From Acinetobacter calcoaceticus (GTDB lineage: Bacteria > Pseudomonadota > Gammaproteobacteria > Pseudomonadales > Moraxellaceae): a stretch of 64,000 bases of DNA. Positions within the stretch are counted from its first letter, which is position 1. Each line of letters starts with the position of its first letter. The notes beneath the pieces were generated by a model. It had not been told where the DNA came from, searched no databases, and saw only the letters and a program-made list of their open reading frames with translations. The translations under genes and the position numbers were made by a program. This document shows positions 15,858-24,633 of the stretch, piece after piece. Where the stretch lies: assembly GCF_900520355.1 (NCBI RefSeq), contig NZ_LS999521.1:2294001-2358000 (forward strand). Direction: 5' to 3'.

Positions 15858-17793
15858 TCTGCAAGGTAGTCCAACAGGGTCGGAATTGGCTGGTGCTCAC
15901 CCACCATCCAACTTCCCCGATGAATCTACCATTGCCCGTCTTGCCAATGAGTTTTTTTCAGCATTGCCAAGTTCAGGCAGTTCGGCTTCTTCATCGGGAC
16001 TCAATCTGGACTTACCTGTGGGTACACCACCACATCCACCACAACCGGGTGAACCATTTTCGGCACTCAGTGGTCGCGCACCTAATATCGCCTTTCAGAA
16101 AAGTCTTAATCCGGAATATCCTGAGCATATTCCAAATTTGCCAGACTATCCTGAACGTCGGATTGTCGCTTCTGCACCTGTGGTTGGTGGTGCAAATTTA
16201 CCTCGTCCTCCATTTGAGCCACATTTGCCACAAGCTGTTCATAGTGAGCCGAATGTGCCACGTATTGAACCAAACTTACCGACGGGTGCTGGTGAATCAC
16301 CTTATTATTTTTTAAATGATTTTTCTGTTCCAAATGCAGCAGAACCTTCTGTTACTGGTGTTGAAGATAACTATTCAATTGCGCAGTCTTTTCAGTTGCC
16401 GCATGGCAACCAGCTAAAGTCTTTACTCATTGAAGATCGTTTTGCAGCTGACACACCAGCAAAAACCCCACCAAGCTCTGGATTTTACTTTTTAGACTTA
16501 CCACAAAGCGGGCAAAGTTATAGTCACTATCAACCATCTCAACCTACCTTTGTAGCAAGTAGTGCTCAGCCCTTAGATGTGCATGCCATTCGTCGTGATT
16601 TCCCAATTTTGCAGGAACGCGTCAATGGTCGCCCACTGGTCTGGTTTGACAATGCTGCAACTACACAAAAACCGCAGCGTGTGATTGATCGAATTGCTTA
16701 TTTTTATCAGCATGAAAACTCGAACATTCACCGTGCTGCACATGAGTTGGCTGCTCGTGCAACCGACGCCTATGAACATGCACGAAATGTAGTTGCCCGT
16801 TTTATTGGTGCACCCTCTTCCAAAGAAATTATCTTTGTTCGAGGAACCACTGAAGGCATTAACCTGATTGCAAAAACATGGGGTGAACAAAATATTGGTG
16901 AAGGTGATGAAATTATTGTTTCTCACTTAGAACACCATGCCAATATTGTGCCTTGGTATCAACTCACTAAAAAAACTGGAGCAAAATTACGAGTCATTCC
17001 TGTTGATGACACGGGTCAAATTATTTTAGAAGAGCTGCCAAAACTGATTAATGAACGCACTAAACTGCTGTCTATTACTCAAGTGTCTAATGCTTTGGGA
17101 ACAGTTACCCCTGTTGCTGAAGTCATTAAAATTGCCCATGCCAAAGGTGTACGGGTTTTAGTGGACGGCGCTCAATCTGTTTCGCATATACCCACTGATG
17201 TTCAGGCCCTTGATGCAGACTTTTTTGTGTTCTCTGGGCATAAAGTGTTTGGTCCAACAGGTATTGGTGCAGTCTATGCGAAACCAGAACTGTTAGAAAC
17301 CATGCCAGTTTGGGAAGGTGGCGGCAACATGATTCAGGACGTCACCTTTGAACAGGTGGTTTACCAACCTGCACCAAACAAGTTTGAAGCTGGAACTGGA
17401 AACATTGCTGATGCAGTCGGTTTAGGGGCAGCACTTGAATATGTAGAAAGTTTAGGTATTCATAACATTGCAAGCTATGAACATGATTTGCTTGAATATG
17501 GTCAAAATGCGCTTAGCAGTGTGTCTGGTTTACGCCTCATCGGAACTGCTCACAATAAAGCCAGTGTCATGTCGTTTACGTTACAAGGTTATTCAACTGA
17601 ACAGGTTGGTAAGGCTTTAAACCAACATGGTATTGCTGTACGTTCAGGTCATCACTGTGCACAGCCAATTTTACGTCGTTTTGGTGTGGAACAAACCGTG
17701 CGCCCGTCTTTAGCTTTTTATAATACAACTGAAGAAATTGATTTATTGGTGTCTGTTTTACACCAGTTAACACGTAATAAGCGTACTGTTTAA
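15832..17793 (+). CDS. Encapsulin cargo: cysteine desulfurase with disordered targeting domain
   Basis: The 653-residue protein has two parts. Residues 1-245 are Pro/Ser-rich and apparently disordered, with a conserved-looking helix ESTIARLANEFFSALP (31-46) and two aromatic motifs, YYFLNDF (158-164) and FYFLDLP (218-224); this matches the encapsulation domain of family 2A cargos. Residues 246-653 are a SufS-type group II desulfurase: WFDNAATTQKP, HRAAHELAARA, PLP lysine K471 in FSGHKVFGPTG and catalytic Cys609 in RSGHHCAQP. It removes sulfur from cysteine as a persulfide. The ATG at 15832 follows GGAGG; an in-frame start 24 bp upstream lacks one. It overlaps the shell gene, implying coupled stoichiometry. 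Confidence 0.95.
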   Translation: MTTQLTTSNLQGSPTGSELAGAHPPSNFPDESTIARLANEFFSALPSSGSSASSSGLNLDLPVGTPPHPPQPGEPFSALSGRAPNIAFQKSLNPEYPEHIPNLPDYPERRIVASAPVVGGANLPRPPFEPHLPQAVHSEPNVPRIEPNLPTGAGESPYYFLNDFSVPNAAEPSVTGVEDNYSIAQSFQLPHGNQLKSLLIEDRFAADTPAKTPPSSGFYFLDLPQSGQSYSHYQPSQPTFVASSAQPLDVHAIRRDFPILQERVNGRPLVWFDNAATTQKPQRVIDRIAYFYQHENSNIHRAAHELAARATDAYEHARNVVARFIGAPSSKEIIFVRGTTEGINLIAKTWGEQNIGEGDEIIVSHLEHHANIVPWYQLTKKTGAKLRVIPVDDTGQIILEELPKLINERTKLLSITQVSNALGTVTPVAEVIKIAHAKGVRVLVDGAQSVSHIPTDVQALDADFFVFSGHKVFGPTGIGAVYAKPELLETMPVWEGGGNMIQDVTFEQVVYQPAPNKFEAGTGNIADAVGLGAALEYVESLGIHNIASYEHDLLEYGQNALSSVSGLRLIGTAHNKASVMSFTLQGYSTEQVGKALNQHGIAVRSGHHCAQPILRRFGVEQTVRPSLAFYNTTEEIDLLVSVLHQLTRNKRTV

Positions 17794-17804
17794 ATCTATT
17801 TTTG

Positions 17805-17834
17805 AAAAAAGACTGCTTTTGAGCAGTCTTTTTT
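17805..17834 (+). terminator. Rho-independent terminator of the encapsulin operon
   Basis: AAAAAAGACTGC pairs perfectly with GCAGTCTTTTTT around a 6-nt loop, ending in a T-run, 12 bp after the desulfurase stop. Confidence 0.9.
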
Positions 17835-17905
17835 ATGGGTTATTTACTAAAATTTCTCGAGCAAAAGGTCATCAGCAATAAGAATGAATCAAAGTGATTG
17901 TCGTA

Positions 17906-18130
17906 GCGGAGTCTTATTATTTTAAATTCGATTTCTGATTAGCCTTCGGCTCGTGCTAAGAGTCATCTACAGCCTACCCATAATTTATAAAAATAATGTT
18001 TTCGCAACATTTCCTGATAGATGAAAACAGTTAACAGGTTCTGTAAATGACAAAGTTTTTTGGTTACTTTTTCCAAAAAAAGTAACAGAATTAGCTACTT
18101 TCTATTGGTGTATAAACGATAAGACTCCGC
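17906..18130. repeat. 225-bp intergenic repeat with 12-bp terminal inverted repeats (left copy)
   Basis: GCGGAGTCTTAT at 17906-17917 is repeated exactly in inverse at 18119-18130, giving a MITE-like outline. Inside, 17,964-18,096 is similar, in inverted orientation, to 20,556-20,686. An internal hairpin (GTTACTTTTT at 18063-18072 with AAAAAGTAAC at 18077-18086) is present in both copies. No coding potential is visible. Confidence 0.65.
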
Positions 18131-18191
18131 CTTGAACACTATAAGCAATCTAAAATCGTACTTCTGCAACCCCACTAAATACTCTCGGCAA

Positions 18192-18830
18192 TTAAACAAA
18201 CAATCCCCAAATCAATCTCAATGCAATCCCAATTAACAACAGCCCCATCACCCTCTCAAAATAAACACCAAACTCCAAAAATCGTTTACGTACTATTGGA
18301 TGAGCAAACATTACACTCACCACCATAAACCAGATCGCATTAACCAGACACATCCATACACCATAAAAGATCTGAACTTTCATGGGGGTTGTTACACTCA
18401 CAATCGTAGTGAAAATCGCCAGAAAAAAGATCGTGGCTTTTGGATTCAATGCATTGGTGAGAAAACCCATCGTAAAGGCTTTAAATAAACTCGGAGTATC
18501 TGTATCTGCTTGATCATTAATCTCAATATTGCTATTCGGCTGACTACGCAAACATTGCCATCCTAAATACAGCAAATAAGCCGCTCCCGCTGTTCTGATA
18601 AGAGACATGAGCCATTCGCTTTGTTGAATCAAAAAACCAATGCCAACAAGCGTATAAAACACATGAACCGAAATTCCAACACCAATACCAATCGCAGTCA
18701 GACATCCAATTAAGTAGCCATAACGTACACTTTGTCTTACCGTAACCACAAAATCTGGTCCCGGTAAAATCACTGCCAAAAAGTGAATGAGTGCCAGTGT
18801 TAAAAACTCATGCCCATACAACTGCCACAT
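18192..18830 (-). CDS. LysE/RhtB-family exporter
   Basis: The 212-residue protein has about six membrane spans, the family N-terminal signature HFLAVILPGPDFVVTVRQSV and the central GFLTNALNPKATIFFLAIF loop motif. It should export an amino acid. Its ATG follows directly on the stop of the AlaX gene (TAAATG), so the two are co-transcribed. The pairing with an alanyl-tRNA editing domain suggests serine, alanine or an analogue as a conceivable substrate, which is inference. Confidence 0.87.
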   Translation of the reverse strand: MWQLYGHEFLTLALIHFLAVILPGPDFVVTVRQSVRYGYLIGCLTAIGIGVGISVHVFYTLVGIGFLIQQSEWLMSLIRTAGAAYLLYLGWQCLRSQPNSNIEINDQADTDTPSLFKAFTMGFLTNALNPKATIFFLAIFTTIVSVTTPMKVQIFYGVWMCLVNAIWFMVVSVMFAHPIVRKRFLEFGVYFERVMGLLLIGIALRLIWGLFV

Positions 18831-19472
18831 TTATTCAGTCTCCTTGGCAACGCCATAGCTAACACTGAGCTTTCCTTTCTTAATCTGATAGGACTGAATT
18901 TCTATAAAACCAATATCCCCCAATGCTGCAACATGAGTCCCGCCACATGGAAATGCAGAAAACTCACCAAAACCGATTTCACGAAAACCATCTGCATGTT
19001 GCTGAAGATTGGCTGGTAAATTAGCCTGAATATATTGTAAACAATGCTGTTCAAGCATTTGAGCATCTAACTGCTGAGCTGTATCCAAAGCAATGAACTG
19101 AACTCGTGCATCATGTGGCCAGTGTTGTGCTTTTACAGCTTGCCAGCCAAATAGATGCATTACATGTCCAAGCAAATGCCCTGCTGAATGTAAGCGGCTA
19201 TGATAATGACGTACTGCTTCATCCACTTGTGCAAAAGCCACTCCCAACTCAACAGGTTGTGTGCAGTAATGAATAATTTCCCCTTGTTCAATCGCTACAT
19301 GCACTACATCAACTTCTGCGATTTTGCCCGTATCACTCGGTTGACCGCCACCTTGAGGATGAAATGGGGTTGCCGATAAATGCACGGCAAAACGCCCATC
19401 TTCACAAGAATTACACGCTAGAACTTCAACCTCAGCGGCAAGAGCACCTGTTAAATACAATGCTTGCGTCAT
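18831..19472 (-). CDS. AlaX-type alanyl-tRNA editing protein
   Basis: This 213-residue stand-alone editing domain is homologous to the C-terminal editing part of AlaRS and hydrolyses Ser-tRNA(Ala) or Gly-tRNA(Ala). The zinc ligands are visible: HSAGH (H95, H99) and the C-terminal CGGTH (C176, H180). The FHPQGGGQPSDTG motif (37-49) is the typical glycine-rich motif of the family. It is the first gene of a two-gene unit with a LysE exporter and is divergent from a LysR regulator. Confidence 0.92.
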   Translation of the reverse strand: MTQALYLTGALAAEVEVLACNSCEDGRFAVHLSATPFHPQGGGQPSDTGKIAEVDVVHVAIEQGEIIHYCTQPVELGVAFAQVDEAVRHYHSRLHSAGHLLGHVMHLFGWQAVKAQHWPHDARVQFIALDTAQQLDAQMLEQHCLQYIQANLPANLQQHADGFREIGFGEFSAFPCGGTHVAALGDIGFIEIQSYQIKKGKLSVSYGVAKETE

Positions 19473-19562
19473 ACTTTTCTACATACACGTTAAGATGAAA
19501 AAGATTGTATTGCGATTTCTTAAACGCGATAATCCACTCTAAATCCAAATAACTTTTGCCTC

Positions 19563-20498
19563 ATGAGCACAAATCAAAGTTTAGTTCTTTTAAATGAAAT
19601 GGCGACTTTCGTTAAAGTGGTCGAGTCAGGGAGTTTTTCTGAAACGGCTCGACAACTCGGTACTACACCATCTGCGATAAGCCGTGCGATTGCTCGCTTA
19701 GAACGTGCTTTAGGAACCCGCTTACTTTATCGAACCACACGAAAGCTTCGTTTGAGTGAAAGTGGTCAACAGGTCTATCAACGTTGTTTAGATATGGTCA
19801 ATGCGGCACAGGCAGTGATGGAAAGTTCGGGCCAATTTCATGTTGAACCGCAAGGAATCATTCGTCTGAGTGTTCCAAAAGCCGTTGGACATTTTATGAT
19901 TCATCCACATTTACCTGAGTTTTTAGAACGTTATCCAAAAATTGATATTCAAATGCTTTTAGAAGACCGTTACGTTGACTTAATTGATGATGAAGTTGAT
20001 TTAGCGCTTCGAATTACAGAGCAACCCTCTGGCGGCCTAATGGGACGAAAACTCATTGATATCTATCACTTGATTTGTGCTACTCCTGAATATTTAGAAA
20101 AACATGGCATACCAACCCATCCTCATGACTTAAAACAGCATGAATGTATCTATTTGGGTGAACAAATCAGTGATTCAAAATGGAAATTTCAACAAGGGAA
20201 TAAGTCGATTAGTGTTGCCGTGCGGGGCCGCTATGCTGCAAATCATACTGGTGTTCGTTTAAGCGCAGCCCTACAGCATTTAGGAGTAGCCAGCTTACCC
20301 TACTTTGTTGCGCGCCATGCTTTACAACAACAGACTTTGGTTCAAGTTTTACCCGACTGGGATTTTAAGACCTATTACAGCGGTGGGCTGTGGTTACTCT
20401 ATCCGCCAACACGCCACGTACCGCCTAAATTAAGTGTATTTATTCAATATTTGGCAGATAAATTGGCAGCAGAGCCGACTTTATTTAAGTTCAAATAA
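19563..20498 (+). CDS. LysR-family regulator (CrgA/PecT-like subgroup)
   Basis: The 311-residue protein has a typical N-terminal winged helix (MATFVKVVESGSFSETARQL; TTPSAISRAIARLE) and an effector domain of the CrgA-like subgroup (GIIRLSVPKAVGHFMI; DLIDDEVDLALRI). It diverges from the AlaX-LysE unit across 90 bp and is the likely regulator of it. The gene and its two targets are bracketed by inverted repeats at 17.9-18.1 and 20.56-20.7 kb. Confidence 0.88.
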   Translation: MSTNQSLVLLNEMATFVKVVESGSFSETARQLGTTPSAISRAIARLERALGTRLLYRTTRKLRLSESGQQVYQRCLDMVNAAQAVMESSGQFHVEPQGIIRLSVPKAVGHFMIHPHLPEFLERYPKIDIQMLLEDRYVDLIDDEVDLALRITEQPSGGLMGRKLIDIYHLICATPEYLEKHGIPTHPHDLKQHECIYLGEQISDSKWKFQQGNKSISVAVRGRYAANHTGVRLSAALQHLGVASLPYFVARHALQQQTLVQVLPDWDFKTYYSGGLWLLYPPTRHVPPKLSVFIQYLADKLAAEPTLFKFK

Positions 20499-20555
20499 TA
20501 TAGAATCGAGGAATTAACAACGATAGAATCCTACCTTTCTATCTCTAAAGCAATC

Positions 20556-20720
20556 AGCTAATTCTGTTACTTTTTTGGAAAAAGTAACCAAAAAACTTCT
20601 TCATCTACAGAACCTGACCACTGTTTCCATCTATAAAAAATATTGCAAACACATTATCTTTATAAATTATGGGCAGGCTGTAGATGAATACTAGCTCGAG
20701 CAAATCCTATCTAGAGTCCT
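20556..20720. repeat. Intergenic repeat, right copy (inverted relative to 17.9-18.1 kb)
   Basis: The stretch 20,556-20,686 is, read in reverse complement, closely similar to 17,964-18,096, sharing the CATCTACAGCCT, CATAATTTATAAA and GTTACTTTTT...AAAAAGTAAC blocks. Weaker similarity continues to about 20,720. Unlike the left copy it lacks clean terminal inverted repeats, so it looks decayed. Confidence 0.65.
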
Positions 20721-20731
20721 CTTTATTAGAA

Positions 20732-21598
20732 TTATTCAACCAATAAATCTTTTGGATTAATCGTATCGCCATAGACTGGTTTTAAAGTTTTTTGATAGGC
20801 CTGATGAATCACGCCTTCTTTTGCCAGTTTCTCTAAATCTTGATTCAACCAGTCCAATAACTCTTTGTCACCTTTTTTCACTGCCGGTGCGATTAAGTCC
20901 TGCTCACCTAAATTGGTAATACCGACGGTGTAATTTGGATTTTCTTTAGCCCAAGCTAAAACCAGCAAGTTGTCATGTGCTAAAGCAGCACCACGGCCAT
21001 CTTTTAAAGCATCAAAGGTTTCAGTGTTTTGCTCATACTTTTGCAGTTTAATTTCAGGATGAGTCTTGGTGAAGAATGAATCAGCCGTAGTACCTTTATT
21101 CACCAACAAAGTTTTATCTTTGAGTTGAGCAATATCTGTAATTGGATGAGTTTTAGGAGACACCACACCCAAAGCAACTTTTAAATAAGGTTTAGCAAAA
21201 TCGACTACTTCTTTACGTTCTGGTGTAACCGTAAAGTTTGCAAAAATAATATCCACTTTATTGGCTTTTAAATATTCGACACGATTTGCAGCTTCAGTTA
21301 AAACAAACTCTACCTTGTTTTCATCACCCAATAAGTCTTTAGCAACATGCTTGGCAATCTCTACATCGAAGCCCTGATTTTTACCTTGAGCATCTAAATA
21401 TCCAAACGGCGGTTTATCGCTAAATACACCAATACGCACGACACCATTCTTTTTAATCTGCTCAATACTCGACACAGTTTGAGTGCTGTCAGCTGTTTTT
21501 TCATTAGATTGCGTGCCTTTATCACATGCAACCAAACCTAAACTCAGCAAAGATGCAGCGAGGACATGCTTTATATTTTGTAAAGTTAGTGTTGTCAT
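20732..21598 (-). CDS. Amino-acid ABC transporter binding lipoprotein (second copy)
   Basis: The 288-residue family 3 solute-binding protein has a lipoprotein signal ending LGLVAC, so it is likely anchored by its cysteine at about residue 25. The binding-fold motifs are GVVRIGVFSDKPPFGYLD, NQGFDVEIAKHVAKDLLG and NFTVTPERKEVVDFAKPY. These resemble CjaA/PEB1-type proteins that bind cysteine, aspartate or glutamate. It is the last gene of an ABC operon and clearly a tandem paralogue of the gene directly upstream; which ligand each takes is unknown. Confidence 0.9.
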   Translation of the reverse strand: MTTLTLQNIKHVLAASLLSLGLVACDKGTQSNEKTADSTQTVSSIEQIKKNGVVRIGVFSDKPPFGYLDAQGKNQGFDVEIAKHVAKDLLGDENKVEFVLTEAANRVEYLKANKVDIIFANFTVTPERKEVVDFAKPYLKVALGVVSPKTHPITDIAQLKDKTLLVNKGTTADSFFTKTHPEIKLQKYEQNTETFDALKDGRGAALAHDNLLVLAWAKENPNYTVGITNLGEQDLIAPAVKKGDKELLDWLNQDLEKLAKEGVIHQAYQKTLKPVYGDTINPKDLLVE

Positions 21599-21680
21599 TA
21601 TTTCACCCTATCGTTCTTGTAAAAGTCTTATTTAAAATCACAGTGCCTACTTTTAGACACTGCTCCAGCGATATCGAAAA

Positions 21681-22541
21681 TTATTGGCCTACATCTAAAA
21701 ACACATTAGGATTAACCGATTCACCATAAATTGGTTTTAAGGTTTCATCATAAATTTTCTTAATTTCACCGCTTGTTCTTAGCTGCTTAATTTCAGTATT
21801 GAGCCAATTCAATAATTGGGTATTACCCTTTTTAACTGCTGGGGCAATAAACTCTTGATCACCAATAGACTGGATACCCGCCACATAACTTGGGTTCTTC
21901 GCAGCCCATGCCAAAGCGTATGTACTATCTTGTGAAATTGCGTCACCACGACCATCAGTCAAGGCTTTGAACGCATCCGAGTTTCTTTCAAACTTCAGTA
22001 AATTCACTTTCGGATAGTGCTTCGTAAAATAGGTATCTGAACTGGTGCCTTTATTTACAATTAACGTTTTACCTTCCAATTGAGCAATGTTAGTAATTGG
22101 TTTGGCTTTAGGCGAGACAATCCCGAAAGCACCTTTTAAATAAGGCTCGGCAAAATCTACAACCTCCTTACGTTCAGGCGTTACTGTAAATGTCGCAAAC
22201 ACAACATCGGCACGATTGGATTTTAAAAACTCCACCCGATTTGAAGCTTCCGTCACAATAAACTCAACTTTCTTTTCATCACCGAGCAGATCTTTAGTGA
22301 CTCGTTTTGCTAAGGCCACATCAAAGCCCTGATTATTGCCAGCACTATCTACATAACCAAACGGCGGATCATCAGCAAAAACGGCAACTCGCAACACCCC
22401 ATTTTTTTTGACTTGCTCTAAAGACTGGTCTTCTTGAGTATTACTTGCTTGCTCAGTTGATGGCGTTTTACTACATGCCGTTAATAACACCCCAGCAACA
22501 GCAATACTGCTTAATATTTTTATTGAATTACGTTTAAACAT
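21681..22541 (-). CDS. Amino-acid ABC transporter binding lipoprotein (first copy)
   Basis: This 286-residue protein carries a lipoprotein signal with lipobox LLTAC (about residues 19-23) and the family 3 binding fold: GVLRVAVFADDPPFGYVD, NQGFDVALAKRVTKDLLG and TFTVTPERKEVVDFAEPY. It is closely similar to the next gene (20,732-21,598) along its whole length, indicating a tandem duplication. The operon supplies one ATPase and two permeases, so both binding proteins probably feed the same membrane complex. Confidence 0.9.
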   Translation of the reverse strand: MFKRNSIKILSSIAVAGVLLTACSKTPSTEQASNTQEDQSLEQVKKNGVLRVAVFADDPPFGYVDSAGNNQGFDVALAKRVTKDLLGDEKKVEFIVTEASNRVEFLKSNRADVVFATFTVTPERKEVVDFAEPYLKGAFGIVSPKAKPITNIAQLEGKTLIVNKGTSSDTYFTKHYPKVNLLKFERNSDAFKALTDGRGDAISQDSTYALAWAAKNPSYVAGIQSIGDQEFIAPAVKKGNTQLLNWLNTEIKQLRTSGEIKKIYDETLKPIYGESVNPNVFLDVGQ

Positions 22542-22572
22542 TCACTTCCTCATGATTCAAATAATAAAAAAC

Positions 22573-23304
22573 TTAATACGACAAGATATTTAAAAAGGTT
22601 TTAGCTCGTTCTGTTTTCGGCTGTTCAAAAAACTCTTCAGGTGGTGCTTGTTCAATAATTTTGCCCTTATCCATAAAAATAATGCGGTCGGCAACCTTAC
22701 GGGCAAAGGACATTTCATGAGTCACAATCAACATGGTCATCCCCTCATTGGCTAGTTTCAAAACTACATCGAGCACTTCTCTGACCATTTCTGGGTCAAG
22801 TGCGGCTGTAATTTCATCAAGCAAAATGACTTTAGGTTGCATGACCAGTGAACGGACAATGGCGATACGCTGCTTTTGTCCACCAGAAAGTTGTCGCGGA
22901 TAATCGAGTTTTCGTTCAAAGAGTCCTACTCGCTTTAACAACTCATCTGCAACTTGTTCAGCTTCATCACGGCGGCGTTTTTGCACTTTGAGTGGTCCAA
23001 GCAAAATGTTGTCAATGACATTCATATGTCCAAATAACTCATAGTTCTGAAAAACCATGCCAATTTTTTGACGAGCATTAGTCCAGTCCACATCTTTACC
23101 GAGCACACCTGAACCAGTTAAACGGATTTCACCACCTTGAATCGGTTCTAGTCCATTAATGCAGCGCAGTAAGGTGCTTTTACCACAGCCCGATGGCCCT
23201 AAAATAACAACCACCTCTCCTTGTTCTACATCTAGATCAATGCCCTGTAAAATATGACTTTGTGCAAATGATTTCTGTAATTGTTGTATCGATAACAAAG
23301 GCAT
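22573..23304 (-). CDS. Amino-acid ABC transporter ATP-binding protein
   Basis: The 243-residue ATPase shows Walker A GPSGCGKST, Q-loop FQNYELF, signature LSGGQKQR, Walker B VILLDEIT and the switch histidine in IVTHEMSFA. It belongs to the polar amino-acid (GlnQ/HisP) class that energises the two adjacent permeases. I start at MPLLSIQQLQ (23304), 2 bp after the permease stop; a longer in-frame reading overlaps the permease gene. Confidence 0.95.
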   Translation of the reverse strand: MPLLSIQQLQKSFAQSHILQGIDLDVEQGEVVVILGPSGCGKSTLLRCINGLEPIQGGEIRLTGSGVLGKDVDWTNARQKIGMVFQNYELFGHMNVIDNILLGPLKVQKRRRDEAEQVADELLKRVGLFERKLDYPRQLSGGQKQRIAIVRSLVMQPKVILLDEITAALDPEMVREVLDVVLKLANEGMTMLIVTHEMSFARKVADRIIFMDKGKIIEQAPPEEFFEQPKTERAKTFLNILSY

Positions 23305-23306
23305 AA

Positions 23307-23972
23307 TTACTCCCAGACCTTTTCTAAATGTGCCGCCAAACGAGATAAGGGATAGCAAATCAGAAAATACAAAATAAAAATAAAGCCATAAATCCAAAGC
23401 GAGGCGCTCGGCACAGTCAGTAGCGAATTTTCAATAATTTGCTGGCCCACCTTAATGACCTCAACCACCCCAATCAGAACTGCCAAAGAGCTGGTTTTCA
23501 CCATTCGGGTAAATAAATTAATTGCGCCTGGTGTTACACGTTTTAGACTTTGCGGAAAAATAACGTAGACCAATGCTTGAACATGAGTCAGTCCGAGCGC
23601 ATAGGCCGAATCGCGTTGATGCTGATCAATTGAGGTAATTGCCGCACGAACCAAATCACCCATTTCAGCCGTCCCCCACAAAACAAATACAACAACGCAT
23701 ACCCACATCGCAGAAAACTGCCAGTTAAACCATGTCGCAAAGCCGAAATAAAAGACAAACAGCAAAACTAAAATTGGAATGATTCGAATGGCTTCTAAAT
23801 ACAGGCGGCACAGCGATTTAACCGCTATATTTTTAGAGGTCATAATGACGCCGAAAACTGTGCCAAAAATTGCAGAGAAAAACACTGAAATAAATGCAAT
23901 TTTTGCGGTTGCCCAGAGTCCCCACATTAAACGTTCGAGGTGACTCGCCTGAAATAAATAATCAAGTTCCAT
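23307..23972 (-). CDS. Amino-acid ABC transporter permease
   Basis: The 221-residue HisM/GlnP-type permease has about five membrane spans, the EAIRIIPILVLLF segment, and the EAA-loop region RDSAYALGLTHVQALVYVIF preceding PQSLKRVTPG. It overlaps the preceding permease by 11 bp and pairs with it to form the channel for the substrate delivered by the two lipoproteins. Confidence 0.92.
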   Translation of the reverse strand: MELDYLFQASHLERLMWGLWATAKIAFISVFFSAIFGTVFGVIMTSKNIAVKSLCRLYLEAIRIIPILVLLFVFYFGFATWFNWQFSAMWVCVVVFVLWGTAEMGDLVRAAITSIDQHQRDSAYALGLTHVQALVYVIFPQSLKRVTPGAINLFTRMVKTSSLAVLIGVVEVIKVGQQIIENSLLTVPSASLWIYGFIFILYFLICYPLSRLAAHLEKVWE

Positions 23973-24633
23973 GGCTCACCTTCCGACTTCTGTGCTCCAG
24001 ATAGCTGGTTAAAATAGACACAGGCAATAAAATAATCAGATAAGCCATGATGAGTAAAAACAAAGCTTCCGTAGTTTTATAATCCATGCCAATTAAGTCT
24101 TTGGTGACAAAAAGCAGCTCAACGACAGCAATCGCACTCACCACAGAACTTTCTTTAATTAAAAATAGACAATTTGCTCCAATTGCTGGAATTGAAATAG
24201 CAAGGGCTTGAGGAAAAATCACATATCTAAAAATTTGACTTGGCTGCAAACCGATACTTTTAGCGGAGTCAATCTGCCCAATGGCAATAGATTGCAAACC
24301 TGCCCGAAAAGCTTCCGCCATATAGCTTCCGCCTAAAAATGTAAGGCCGATTACACCACAAGCGAAACCATCAATTTTGATGCCAAGTTTTGGCAAACCG
24401 TAATACAAAAAGAACAGTTGAATTAATAAAGGGGTATTTCGAGATAACTCAATATAGAACTGGGCAATTCTATTTAGCACCCGCACGCGATATGTGATTA
24501 AAATGCTGCAAATCAGCCCTACAATAATGGCCAAAATAATACTGATAATTGAAATTTTCAGCGTGGTCAAAGTTGCAGAGAAAAATTGCGGCAACACACT
24601 ATGGATATACTGCCAGTTCAAGGAAAATTCCAA
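23962..24633 (-). CDS. Amino-acid ABC transporter permease
   Basis: The first gene of the ABC operon. The 223-residue protein contains FYIELSRNTPLLIQLFFLYYG, the classic polar amino-acid permease motif, and the EAA loop (SAKSIGLQPSQIFRYVIFPQ). The gene order permease-permease-ATPase-binding protein-binding protein, with short gaps or overlaps, indicates a single transcript starting in the AT-rich gap 24,634-24,849. Confidence 0.92.
   Translation of the reverse strand: MEFSLNWQYIHSVLPQFFSATLTTLKISIISIILAIIVGLICSILITYRVRVLNRIAQFYIELSRNTPLLIQLFFLYYGLPKLGIKIDGFACGVIGLTFLGGSYMAEAFRAGLQSIAIGQIDSAKSIGLQPSQIFRYVIFPQALAISIPAIGANCLFLIKESSVVSAIAVVELLFVTKDLIGMDYKTTEALFLLIMAYLIILLPVSILTSYLEHRSRKVSHGT

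Noticed and set aside
18063..18086. GTTACTTTTT hairpin as a terminator for the LysE gene
   Set aside because: It lies more than 100 bp beyond the gene and is part of the repeat family found again at 20,566-20,588, so it is treated as part of the element, although it may incidentally terminate.
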